Positions 35,841 through 43,494 of a stretch of 64,000 bases of DNA are shown here, in pieces (positions within the stretch are counted from its first letter, which is position 1; the number at the start of each line of letters is the position of its first letter). The stretch spans positions 64,001 through 128,000 of the forward strand of contig JAJEBF010000033.1 in assembly GCA_022824025.1 (NCBI GenBank), written 5' to 3'. Source of the DNA: Caldilineaceae bacterium (GTDB lineage: Bacteria > Chloroflexota > Anaerolineae > Caldilineales > Caldilineaceae). The notes under the pieces were generated by a model. The model was not told the DNA's origin and did not search any database. It worked only from the letters and a program-made list of their open reading frames with translations. Made by a program: the position numbers and the translations under genes.

Positions 35841-36074
35841 GTGGACGGAGTGGCTATAGTGGTGGAAATTACACATTCAGGCCACATCGATCTTCGTGAG
35901 CGAGGCATTTGCGCGCGTCTGGCTGCCGAATTGCGAGCACGCTTTGCAACATTTGCCGCAGACTGGGATGCGCCAGAAATGGACATATCCGACAGGTGGG
36001 AAGCCATCAGTTCCAACTCAACCTCGTCTCAAAGGAGAGAAAGGGATGATATTAATTCAGCCGGCCGAAGTTGA
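35841..36074 (+). CDS. Doubtful small ORF or gene remnant
   Basis: A 77-residue frame from GTG 35841 whose first 50 residues (VVEITHSGHIDLRERGICARLAAEL, then DWDAPEMDISDRWE) look protein-like, while the last 20 run into the ribosome site and start of the next GNAT gene. It may be the N-terminus of a broken gene. No family is recognised. Confidence 0.25.
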   Translation: MDGVAIVVEITHSGHIDLRERGICARLAAELRARFATFAADWDAPEMDISDRWEAISSNSTSSQRRERDDINSAGRS

Positions 36075-36534
36075 TGAGGTACCGGAGATAAAGCGAGTTC
36101 TCAGCGATACCTGGATCGACACCTACCGATCGTTCATCCCGGTAGAAGTGATCCGGAAAATAACATCGCTCTGGCACAGCACTGAAACGCTGGCCGCTGA
36201 GATAGAGAATGAGAATGTCTTTTTCGATGTCGCGAAAGACGAAGACGGGGCCATAATTGGACTATTGACGGCGAGCCAACCAAGTGACGATATCGCAAAC
36301 ATTGGACGCTTGTATGTATTGCCCAGCCACCAACGTCAGGGCATCGGACTAAAACTGCTGGATGCGTGCATAGCGGCTTTTCCAGGCGTGCAGGCACTTC
36401 GCCTGGAGGTAGTGGCGCAGAATGAGAAGGGGATGGCTTTCTACCACAAACAGGGATTCCGGGAGTTGTCCCGCAGAGAAGAAGAACCTGAGGGGATTTC
36501 GGTGATGGTTGTCGAGATGGAGAAGAAACTCTGA
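36046..36534 (+). CDS. GNAT-family N-acetyltransferase
   Basis: 162 residues from ATG 36046, preceded by AAAGGAGAG, which favours it over the longer reading from 35896. The GNAT core is IGRLYVLPSHQRQGIGLKLLDACIAAFPGV with the QRQGIG acetyl-CoA loop, then LRLEVVAQNEKGMAFYHKQGFRELSR. It is not closely similar to the GNAT just upstream. Substrate unknown. Confidence 0.9.
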   Translation: MILIQPAEVDEVPEIKRVLSDTWIDTYRSFIPVEVIRKITSLWHSTETLAAEIENENVFFDVAKDEDGAIIGLLTASQPSDDIANIGRLYVLPSHQRQGIGLKLLDACIAAFPGVQALRLEVVAQNEKGMAFYHKQGFRELSRREEEPEGISVMVVEMEKKL

Positions 36535-36609
36535 ATTAGGCTCTAGCACAGACTTTCACCATTTGCAGTTGGCTCAATTCCGGCGCCGTATGAATAGAAG
36601 GAGTACATC

Positions 36610-37428
36610 ATGCTTACCCAAGAACAGATCCAAACCTATCACGATGACGGCTATCTGATCGTCAAATCATTCTTCGATGCCGAGGAGATCGAGCTGCTGC
36701 GCCGCACGGCCGTCGCCGACCGGCAGATGGACCAGAAATCCTTCGGCCGCGAGGACGGCGAAGGCGGCACCGTCCGCCTAACGCTGTGGAACCACCCCGG
36801 CAACGGTATCTACGGTATGTACGCCCGCTGCAACCGCGTCGTCAATGCGATGGAGCAGCTTCTCGGCGGCGAAGTCTACCACTACCATTCCAAAATGATC
36901 CTCAAAGACCCCGAAGTCGGCGGCGCATGGGCGTGGCACCAGGACTACGGCTACTGGTACGACAACTACGTGCTCTATCCGCTCATGTCCAGCGTCTCCA
37001 TCGCCGTCGACCCTGCCACGCGCGAGAATGGCTGCATGCAGGTGCTCAAAGGCTCGCACCATATGGGCCGCATCACACACGTGGAGACGGGGCAGCAGGC
37101 GGGCGCGGATCTTGAGCGCGTGACTGAGGCTGAGAAACGGCTGGAGCTGGTCCACTGCGAAGCGGAGCCGGGCGACGCGCTCTTCTTCCACTGCAACATC
37201 CTCCACCGCTCCGATCAGAACCGCTCGAACAACCCGCGCTGGTCGCTGATCTGCTGCTACAACGCGGCGCGGAACGACCCATACAGGGAGGCGCATCATC
37301 CCAGCTACACGCCGCTGGAGAAGGTTCCGGACAGCGCCATCCGGGAGGTGGGGATGACGCGATTCGAGGATGACGCAAGTGATGTCGCCTTCCTCGATCC
37401 TGAAAACATTCCCACCGCGGACGACTAA
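36610..37428 (+). CDS. Phytanoyl-CoA dioxygenase-family Fe(II)/2-oxoglutarate enzyme
   Basis: 272 residues. The double-stranded beta-helix ligands are complete: His110 and Asp112 in AWHQDYGYW, distal His199 in NILHRSDQN, and an Arg in NNPRWSLI that would bind 2-oxoglutarate. SVSIAVDPATRENGCMQVLKGSHH and EPGDALFFH are typical of the family. It would hydroxylate a small organic substrate with O2, 2-oxoglutarate and iron. It begins 75 bp after the GNAT and is followed 20 bp later by a type B oxidoreductase, so the hydroxylated product may be oxidised next (inference). Confidence 0.92.
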   Translation: MLTQEQIQTYHDDGYLIVKSFFDAEEIELLRRTAVADRQMDQKSFGREDGEGGTVRLTLWNHPGNGIYGMYARCNRVVNAMEQLLGGEVYHYHSKMILKDPEVGGAWAWHQDYGYWYDNYVLYPLMSSVSIAVDPATRENGCMQVLKGSHHMGRITHVETGQQAGADLERVTEAEKRLELVHCEAEPGDALFFHCNILHRSDQNRSNNPRWSLICCYNAARNDPYREAHHPSYTPLEKVPDSAIREVGMTRFEDDASDVAFLDPENIPTADD

Positions 37429-37448
37429 TCGGAAAGGACGGTTCCATA

Positions 37449-38480
37449 ATGGGCAAGTACCGGTTTCTGATCAGCGGCGGCGGCAGCGCGGGACGCAGCG
37501 TCGCGCAGGTGGCCGCGGCCGATGGGCGGGGCGAGATTGCAGGCGTGGTCGACCCGCAGGAGTCGATGCTCAATAGAATGGAGGGCCTGTACCCACAAGC
37601 AGCCCTCGGCGTCGACTACGCCCAACTACTGCGCGAGACGCAGCCCGACGTGGTCGTCGTGGCCGGGCCGGACCACCTGCACGCCGACCAGACGGTGATG
37701 GCGCTGGAGCAGGGCTGCCACGCCCTCGTCGAAAAGCCGCTGGCGACGACGGTGGCCGACTGCGAGAGGATTCTCGAGGCTGAAGCGCGGAGCGGCGCTC
37801 ATGTGATGACCGACCAGACGATGCGTTATATGCACCCCTGGCACGAGATGGCGAGGATGGCCAAGTCGGGCGAGGTTGGGGACGTCTTCTTTGTCCAGGG
37901 CGACTACATTCACGACATGTGGAGCCACTACTCGCCCGAAGGCGCGCATCACACGCCCTGGCGCATCGACAAGCAGAATCCACAGAACATCCTGCTCGGC
38001 GGAGGCTGCCATCCACTCGACCTGATCCTGTGGACCGTCGAGTCCCCCGTTACAGAGGTCTACGCTTACAGCAACAAGATGAGCGTCCCGATGTTCCCCG
38101 ACGACGACTGTTATATTGTCATCCTGAAGTTTGCGAGCGGCGCGGCAGGGAAGGTCTATGTGACGAGCGGCTGCTCCGGACATGGCATGGGCGAGGGCAT
38201 GGGCGGCGGCTTCCTGGCCGTCTACGGGACGGAGGGAACACTGTGGAAGGGCAAACACTATCGCCGAGACCATGAACCGGCAGACATCGAAGAGCCGGTC
38301 ACCGATGCTGTTGTTGGCGGCCACGGCTGGGGCCGCTCGGTCGTTGATTATCTGGACCTGCTCGACGGCAAGATCAGCAACCCGATCCCGGCCAGTTGGG
38401 GGGCGAATATCGTGTCGGTATGCGCAGCGGCGCTGGAGTCGATTCGCACGAAGAGGCCGCAGTCACCACAGTGGTTTTAG
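37449..38480 (+). CDS. Gfo/Idh/MocA-family oxidoreductase (type B, copy 2)
   Basis: 343 residues. The start FLISGGGSAGRSVAQVAAADGRGEIAGVVDPQ is the nucleotide fold. The catalytic Lys is in CHALVEKPLATT and the His in GGGCHPLDLILW. It is a close paralogue of the protein at 27486-28505 and likely shares its reaction. It is packed between two PhyH-family genes (20 bp and 24 bp gaps), which suggests one transcript and consecutive steps. Confidence 0.92.
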   Translation: MGKYRFLISGGGSAGRSVAQVAAADGRGEIAGVVDPQESMLNRMEGLYPQAALGVDYAQLLRETQPDVVVVAGPDHLHADQTVMALEQGCHALVEKPLATTVADCERILEAEARSGAHVMTDQTMRYMHPWHEMARMAKSGEVGDVFFVQGDYIHDMWSHYSPEGAHHTPWRIDKQNPQNILLGGGCHPLDLILWTVESPVTEVYAYSNKMSVPMFPDDDCYIVILKFASGAAGKVYVTSGCSGHGMGEGMGGGFLAVYGTEGTLWKGKHYRRDHEPADIEEPVTDAVVGGHGWGRSVVDYLDLLDGKISNPIPASWGANIVSVCAAALESIRTKRPQSPQWF

Positions 38481-38504
38481 GCAGAGCATTCTAGGAGAAG
38501 AGAG

Positions 38505-39287
38505 ATGCTGACGCAGGAACAGTTACGTCATTTTGCGGAGCACGGCTGGGTTCTTGAGGAAGCCGTGCTGGACGCGAAGCAGATTGAAGCGTACAAGACC
38601 GCGTTGGAGCGGCAGTCCCGGTATGTGCGGCCGCTTGCCCATGAAGACGACGACGAGATCGTGCATATTGACTGTATGGTCAACGGCGATCCGATCTTCC
38701 GCGAATGGCTGATGATACCGGACGTGTTGGAGGCGAACCGTCAACTGATGGGCGCTGAGATCAAGTATGAGACGTGCCACGCCATGATCAAGCGGCCCCA
38801 TCCCGACCGAGACGCCCAGCAGGCCGCGTTAAGGGATCCCGACAAGATGGGCTGGCATCGCGGCCTGCGCCCCAAGTGGGGCACTTTCCCCCACGACACC
38901 GACCCGGACCTGATCAACTGCGTTTTCCTCAACAACATCACCTATCTGACAGATGTGTCGCCGGGCGACGGGGGAACAATGATCCTCGATGGGTCCCACA
39001 GACTCGAAGGCACGTATGAATCGCTCAAGGACAAGTGCCCAATCGTAGAGGCCACCGCATGCGCGGGGAGCATCCTCCACTTCACCGAAACGCTGCTCCA
39101 CGCAGGCGTGCCGATCATGAGCGAAAATGTGCGCTATACGATGTTCTATGGTTTTACGCCGAACTGGTTTGTCAACTGGCCGGGCACAGAGGTCCCGGAC
39201 TACGTGCTGAAGAGCGTCCGCGATGATGAATTGCGCGGCATTCTCGGGGGCAACTCGGGATATTCGGGTCAGTATCCGGTGCTCTGA
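38505..39287 (+). CDS. PhyH-family protein with HRG in place of the HxD iron motif
   Basis: 260 residues, clearly of the phytanoyl-CoA dioxygenase fold: N-terminus MLTQEQLRHFAEHGWVLEEAVLD, VFLNNITYLTDVSPGDGGTMILDGSHR, distal His199 in LLHAGV and an Arg in NVRYTMFYGF. At the place of the HxD facial triad it reads WH118-R119-G120. An Asp-to-Gly or -Ala change at this position is known from Fe(II)/2OG halogenases (SyrB2, WelO5), where it opens a site for halide. It could also mean loss of activity, or an acid supplied from nearby (FPHDTDP). It is 24 bp after the type B oxidoreductase. Confidence 0.85.
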   Translation: MLTQEQLRHFAEHGWVLEEAVLDAKQIEAYKTALERQSRYVRPLAHEDDDEIVHIDCMVNGDPIFREWLMIPDVLEANRQLMGAEIKYETCHAMIKRPHPDRDAQQAALRDPDKMGWHRGLRPKWGTFPHDTDPDLINCVFLNNITYLTDVSPGDGGTMILDGSHRLEGTYESLKDKCPIVEATACAGSILHFTETLLHAGVPIMSENVRYTMFYGFTPNWFVNWPGTEVPDYVLKSVRDDELRGILGGNSGYSGQYPVL

Positions 39288-39301
39288 AGCCAGGCGAGCG
39301 G

Positions 39302-39323
39302 GCGCGCCCCCTGATGGGCGCGC
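39302..39323 (+). other. Hairpin before the alpha/beta hydrolase gene
   Basis: GCGCGCCC (39302-39309) pairs with GGGCGCGC (39316-39323), 8 bp with a 6-base loop, ending 9 bp before the start codon next to the ribosome site. It may modulate translation or act as a weak stop. Confidence 0.4.
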
Positions 39324-39332
39324 GGGGAGAGG

Positions 39333-40370
39333 ATGATGGCGAAACGCAACTTCTCGATGCAGGCGTACTGGGAGGCGCAGGTAGAGGATTTCACGCCCAA
39401 GCTACATTTTGACAGTGAGAAGATGGAGTATGGGAGTTGGCGGCGGGACGCGCACGCCAAGTATATGGAACTGTTGGGCAGTTTCCCTGACCCGGTTCCA
39501 TTGGAGGCCGAGGTCGAGAGCAGTGTAGAGGACGACGGCCTGATCCGCGAGCGGGTGGTCTTCAACTCCGAACCGTATATGAGCGTGCCATGCCAGGTTT
39601 TGCGGCCCAAGGACATGGCGGCTGACGGCACGAATGCGGCCATACTTTGCTCGCATGGGCATGGTCCATTCGGAAAGGATCCGGTGGCGGGCATTCGTTC
39701 CAGCGACGAGATGAGCGCCAACATTGGGTTACACAACTATGACTACGGCTGGCAGATGGCCAAGGCGGGCTATCTGACGATTTCGCCCGACCTGCGCGGC
39801 TTCGGCGAGCGCCGCGATGGGCGCAACCCGTTTCCCGGTCGAGATCCGTGCAATGTCAACTATATCCGGGGCACGATGCTCGATCGCTGGCCGCTGACGC
39901 TGAACATCTGGGACATGAAGTGCTGCGTCGACTATCTGGAGAGCCGCCCAGAGGTCGATCCCAGGCGCATCGGCATGATGGGCCTGTCCCAGGGCGGCAC
40001 GATGACGACCTTTGCGGCGGCGGCGGAGCCGCGCATTGCGGTTGCGGACATTATGGGCTATGTCAACCCGTGGAAGGCGTTTGCATTCGAGCGGGCCAAC
40101 TTTTGCGGTTCGCAGATTGTGCCGGGCATCTTTGCGTGGTTCGATACGGATGACATCGCGGGTTTGATAGCGCCGCGGCCCTTGATGCTGGACATGGGCA
40201 TGTACGACGACTGCTTCTACATTCACGACACGCTTGAAGGATACGAGGGCGTGAAGCGGATATACGAGGCAGCGGGGGCGGACGACCGGCTGTGGAAGCT
40301 GGTCCACCCCAGCGGTCATGGCTGGGGCGGCGTTGAGGGGACGGCAGAGTTCTTTGGGACCTACCTGTAA
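39333..40370 (+). CDS. Alpha/beta hydrolase (acetyl-xylan-esterase / dienelactone-hydrolase-like)
   Basis: 345 residues (ATG 39333; the ATG at 39336 is equally possible). The nucleophile elbow GLSQGG is at about residues 218-223, preceded by DLRGFGERRDGRNPF, with an acid in DMGMYDD (about 291) and the His in HPSGHGWGG near the end. The oxyanion region is CSHGHGPFGKD. No signal peptide, so it acts in the cytoplasm, probably removing an acyl group or opening a lactone from a sugar derivative. It lies between a PhyH-family gene and an oxidoreductase gene. Confidence 0.85.
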   Translation: MMAKRNFSMQAYWEAQVEDFTPKLHFDSEKMEYGSWRRDAHAKYMELLGSFPDPVPLEAEVESSVEDDGLIRERVVFNSEPYMSVPCQVLRPKDMAADGTNAAILCSHGHGPFGKDPVAGIRSSDEMSANIGLHNYDYGWQMAKAGYLTISPDLRGFGERRDGRNPFPGRDPCNVNYIRGTMLDRWPLTLNIWDMKCCVDYLESRPEVDPRRIGMMGLSQGGTMTTFAAAAEPRIAVADIMGYVNPWKAFAFERANFCGSQIVPGIFAWFDTDDIAGLIAPRPLMLDMGMYDDCFYIHDTLEGYEGVKRIYEAAGADDRLWKLVHPSGHGWGGVEGTAEFFGTYL

Positions 40371-40441
40371 ACTCGCCACTTTGAGAAGAACGAGAGGCGA
40401 GGAGACAGACCACCTCTCTTACACAAGGATCAGGTGAAAAA

Positions 40442-41563
40442 ATGGCCAATGAGATCAAGGTCGCCTTCTCGGGCGCGCGCCGCGCAGGCTCCTTCTTCAA
40501 GGCGTTTCAAACCCACCCGGAAACGGAGATTGTTGCGCTCTGCGACCCTTACGCGCCGACCCTGGCGGCATCGGGCGAGGCGACCGGCGTGACACAGCTC
40601 TACAGTGTGTTCGAGGAGATGCTGGACGAGGCGCGGCCCGATGCCGTGGTGGTGTCGTCGCCGATGCAGTATCACGCGCCGCAGGCAATTGCCGCGCTGC
40701 AGCGGGACATTCACGTCCTGAGCGAGGTGACGGCTGCGGTTTCCGTTGACGAGTGCCGCTGGCTGGTGGAGGCGTGCAACCGCAGCAGCGCCATCTACAT
40801 GATGGCCGAGAATTACATGTACATGAAGCCGAACGTGTTGGTGGCGGCGCTGGTCGAGGCGGGCCTCTTCGGCGAGACCTATTACGCCGAAGGCGAATAC
40901 ATTCACGAGCTCTCAGTCCTCCACCACATGCCGGACGGCAGCCCGACCTGGCGCTACTACTGGCAGGTCGGCGTCAACGGCTGCACCTACCCCACCCACA
41001 GCCTCGGCCCTTGCCTCATGTGGATCAAGGAGCGGCCCGAACGCATCAGCTGCATCGGCACCGGCATCTGGACCGACCCCGAACACGCAATGGAAGATAC
41101 CGTTCTGCTGTTGTGCAAGACGCGCAGTGAAAAGCTGATGCGCATACGCGTAGACATGCTCTCCAAACGACCGCACTCGATGACCAACTACACGCTGCAG
41201 GGCACGAAGGGGGCCTACGAGAGCAAGCGCCGCCCTGGTGAAGGCGACTGGATCTGGCTGGAGGACTTCTGCCAGGACCCCGATGTCTGGGTGCCCTTGG
41301 AAACGTTCGAAGAGGAGTACATGCCGGAAATCTGGCGTGACCCGCCGGAGGAAGCGGTCCGCGCCGGCCACGGCGGCGGAGATTACTTCGAAGTGATGGA
41401 TTTCGTCGACGCGGTGCAGGGGCGCAAACCGCCGCCAATCGACATCCACGCCGCCATGGACATGACCCTGCCGGGTCTGATCAGCCAGGACTCAATCCGC
41501 CGCGGCGGCGAGTGGCTGGAGGTCCCCAACACGAGGGATTGGGGAACGAACGGCAGTGGTTAG
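40442..41563 (+). CDS. Gfo/Idh/MocA-family protein, divergent, EKP lysine missing
   Basis: 373 residues. The N-terminal nucleotide fold is IKVAFSGARRAGSFFKAFQ. The catalytic EKP motif of the other four copies is replaced by HVLSEVTAAVS, and the following strand has MMAENYMYM. In place of the HPID segment it reads YPTHSLGPCLMW. The fold therefore seems conserved, but the usual catalytic Lys is absent, as also occurs in other Gfo/Idh relatives with SEV-type motifs. It may use a different residue or bind rather than oxidise. It is the last gene of the plus-strand region. Confidence 0.85.
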   Translation: MANEIKVAFSGARRAGSFFKAFQTHPETEIVALCDPYAPTLAASGEATGVTQLYSVFEEMLDEARPDAVVVSSPMQYHAPQAIAALQRDIHVLSEVTAAVSVDECRWLVEACNRSSAIYMMAENYMYMKPNVLVAALVEAGLFGETYYAEGEYIHELSVLHHMPDGSPTWRYYWQVGVNGCTYPTHSLGPCLMWIKERPERISCIGTGIWTDPEHAMEDTVLLLCKTRSEKLMRIRVDMLSKRPHSMTNYTLQGTKGAYESKRRPGEGDWIWLEDFCQDPDVWVPLETFEEEYMPEIWRDPPEEAVRAGHGGGDYFEVMDFVDAVQGRKPPPIDIHAAMDMTLPGLISQDSIRRGGEWLEVPNTRDWGTNGSG

Positions 41564-41600
41564 CGGGCCGCGCTGAGACGGGCCGAGGAGCGAAAGCCCA

Positions 41601-42785
41601 TTAGTTGAGTCGTTCGAGGACCCCGGCTGCGCCCATGCCCCCGCCGATGCACATTGTGACGAGGCCGATCCGCTTGTCCCGGCGAGTCAGTTCGTGCAGC
41701 ATTTGCACGGTCAGTTTGGCGCCGGTGCAGCCCAAAGGGTGGCCCAGGGCAATTGCGCCGCCATTTACGTTGACCTTCTCTTCATCCAGGCCCAGCTCGC
41801 GGATCACGGCCAGCGCCTGAACGGCAAAGGCCTCGTTCAACTCGACCAGATCAATCTCGTCAATGCCGACGCCGGCGAGTTTGAGCGCCTTGGGCACGGC
41901 GGCCACGGGGCCGATTCCCATTATTTCAGGCGCGACGCCGCCGACGGCAAAGCTACGGAATCGGGCCATCGGTTCAAGGCCCAGCCGCTCAGCTTTCTCC
42001 TCGCTCATCACCAGAACGGCTGCGGCGCCGTCGCTGGTCTGGCTGCTGTTGCCCGCGGTGACTGTCCCTTTGGCGTGAAAGACCGGCCGCAGCTTGGCCA
42101 GGGCCTCGAATGATGAGTCGCGACGGATACCTTCATCCTGGTCGAAGGTCGTCTTATAGGTCTTGGCGCTGCCGCCCTCGCCTAGGGTGAGCTCCACATC
42201 GAGCGGCACGATCTCGTCGTCGAACTTGCCGGCGTCCTGCGCAGCCGCCGCGCGCTGATGGCTGCGCAAAGCAAATGCATCCTGCTCTGCGCGGGTCACC
42301 TCATACTGGCGCGCAAGGTTTTCCGCGGTGAGACCCATGCCGATGTAGACGCCGGGATGTTCCTTGGCCAGGGTTGGATTGGCCATGAACTTATTGCTGC
42401 TCATGGGGACCTGCGACATGGTTTCCACGCCGCCGGCGATTACGGCTTCGCCCATCCCGCTCATAATCTGCTGCGCGGCGAGGGCGATCGTCTGCAGGCC
42501 GCTGGAACAGAAACGGTTGACCGTTTGGGCAGGGACCTCGACGGGCAGGCCGGCGCGCAGGCTGGCGATACGGCTCACGTTCATGCCCTGCTCGGCTTCC
42601 GGCATGGCGCACCCCATGATGACATCATCGATCTCATTGGCATTGACCGCGGGCGCACGATCCATGACGGCGCCGATTGCCGCGGCGGCCATCTCTTCGG
42701 GGCGTGTTGTGCGCAACGTGCCGCGCGGGGCCTTGCCTATAGCAGTGCGGGCGGCGGAAACGATAACGGCGCTGTTCATGGTCAA
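41601..42785 (-). CDS. Acetyl-CoA C-acyltransferase (thiolase)
   Basis: 394 residues, normal for a thiolase of the FadA/AtoB type. The acyl-accepting Cys is in [12 protein letters not shown] (about residue 93), the catalytic His in [12 protein letters not shown] (about 353) and the second Cys in [12 protein letters not shown]. It cleaves 3-ketoacyl-CoA in the last step of beta-oxidation. The FadN-like dehydrogenase/hydratase gene on the same strand supplies the steps before it. A small nucleotidyltransferase gene sits between them. Confidence 0.96.
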   Translation of the reverse strand: MTMNSAVIVSAARTAIGKAPRGTLRTTRPEEMAAAAIGAVMDRAPAVNANEIDDVIMGCAMPEAEQGMNVSRIASLRAGLPVEVPAQTVNRFCSSGLQTIALAAQQIMSGMGEAVIAGGVETMSQVPMSSNKFMANPTLAKEHPGVYIGMGLTAENLARQYEVTRAEQDAFALRSHQRAAAAQDAGKFDDEIVPLDVELTLGEGGSAKTYKTTFDQDEGIRRDSSFEALAKLRPVFHAKGTVTAGNSSQTSDGAAAVLVMSEEKAERLGLEPMARFRSFAVGGVAPEIMGIGPVAAVPKALKLAGVGIDEIDLVELNEAFAVQALAVIRELGLDEEKVNVNGGAIALGHPLGCTGAKLTVQMLHELTRRDKRIGLVTMCIGGGMGAAGVLERLN

Positions 42786-42896
42786 GTGCTCCTTTGGGGT
42801 ACTGGGCTGCGCGAAGAGGGTACAGTGAAGTCAGATTGGCCCTACGGCCCTTGGGTCAAGCGGTGTTGTCAATTCACGTATCTGAATTGGAAGCGT

Positions 42897-43217
42897 TCAG
42901 GAGGCCTCATAGATGACTTTGCCGTCTAGCAGGGCCGGTTTGATGACCAGGGCGTGACTATTCCTGAATCGCTCTACATCCTCTGGCGCTACCACGATCG
43001 CGTCTACGGCGGCGCCGACACCATGTAAACTCATGTATATTTGGCCCATCAGGTCAAGAGGGTCGCCCCCCTCTTTGATGATGAGCAGGTCGAGATCGCT
43101 GTTGCAGGTCATATCGCCGCGGGCGGCGGAGCCGAAAAGTATGATCTTTTCCGGGTTGGCCACTTCGACAACGCGTCGGATGACTTCCGCCAGGATTTCC
43201 TGGTTATCCATTTTCAA
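42897..43217 (-). CDS. MNT-type nucleotidyltransferase-domain protein
   Basis: 106 residues. The Pol-beta-type signature is IILFGSAARGDMTCNSDLDLLII, with the GS pair and the two metal Asp residues, plus a third acidic position in AVDAIVVA. Such minimal nucleotidyltransferases usually act as antitoxins that AMPylate a HEPN partner, but no HEPN gene is found on either side. It therefore appears to be an orphan. It lies between thiolase and the FadN-like gene. Confidence 0.85.
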   Translation of the reverse strand: MKMDNQEILAEVIRRVVEVANPEKIILFGSAARGDMTCNSDLDLLIIKEGGDPLDLMGQIYMSLHGVGAAVDAIVVAPEDVERFRNSHALVIKPALLDGKVIYEAS

Positions 43218-43494
43218 ACCGTGAATGACGCGCCCCTTGCCGGACGCAGTGGATGGCAGTCACAAAATTTGCTGGCTGAACATTGCATGTTTCACCCGGC
43301 AGAATTTTCAGCGCAGGCCGGTCTCGACCTCAGTGACCCTGCCTCATATGCAGCGAAACTGTACTCATGCAAACCAGTTGCGTTGCAAACTGCCTCTTGA
43401 ATCCGTCAACCTTTCAAGCGATTCTGCCTCTTTCGACGGAAATGAGTTGCCTTTTCGGCATTCACACATCACCGTTATGGAATCGGGCGCTCCG

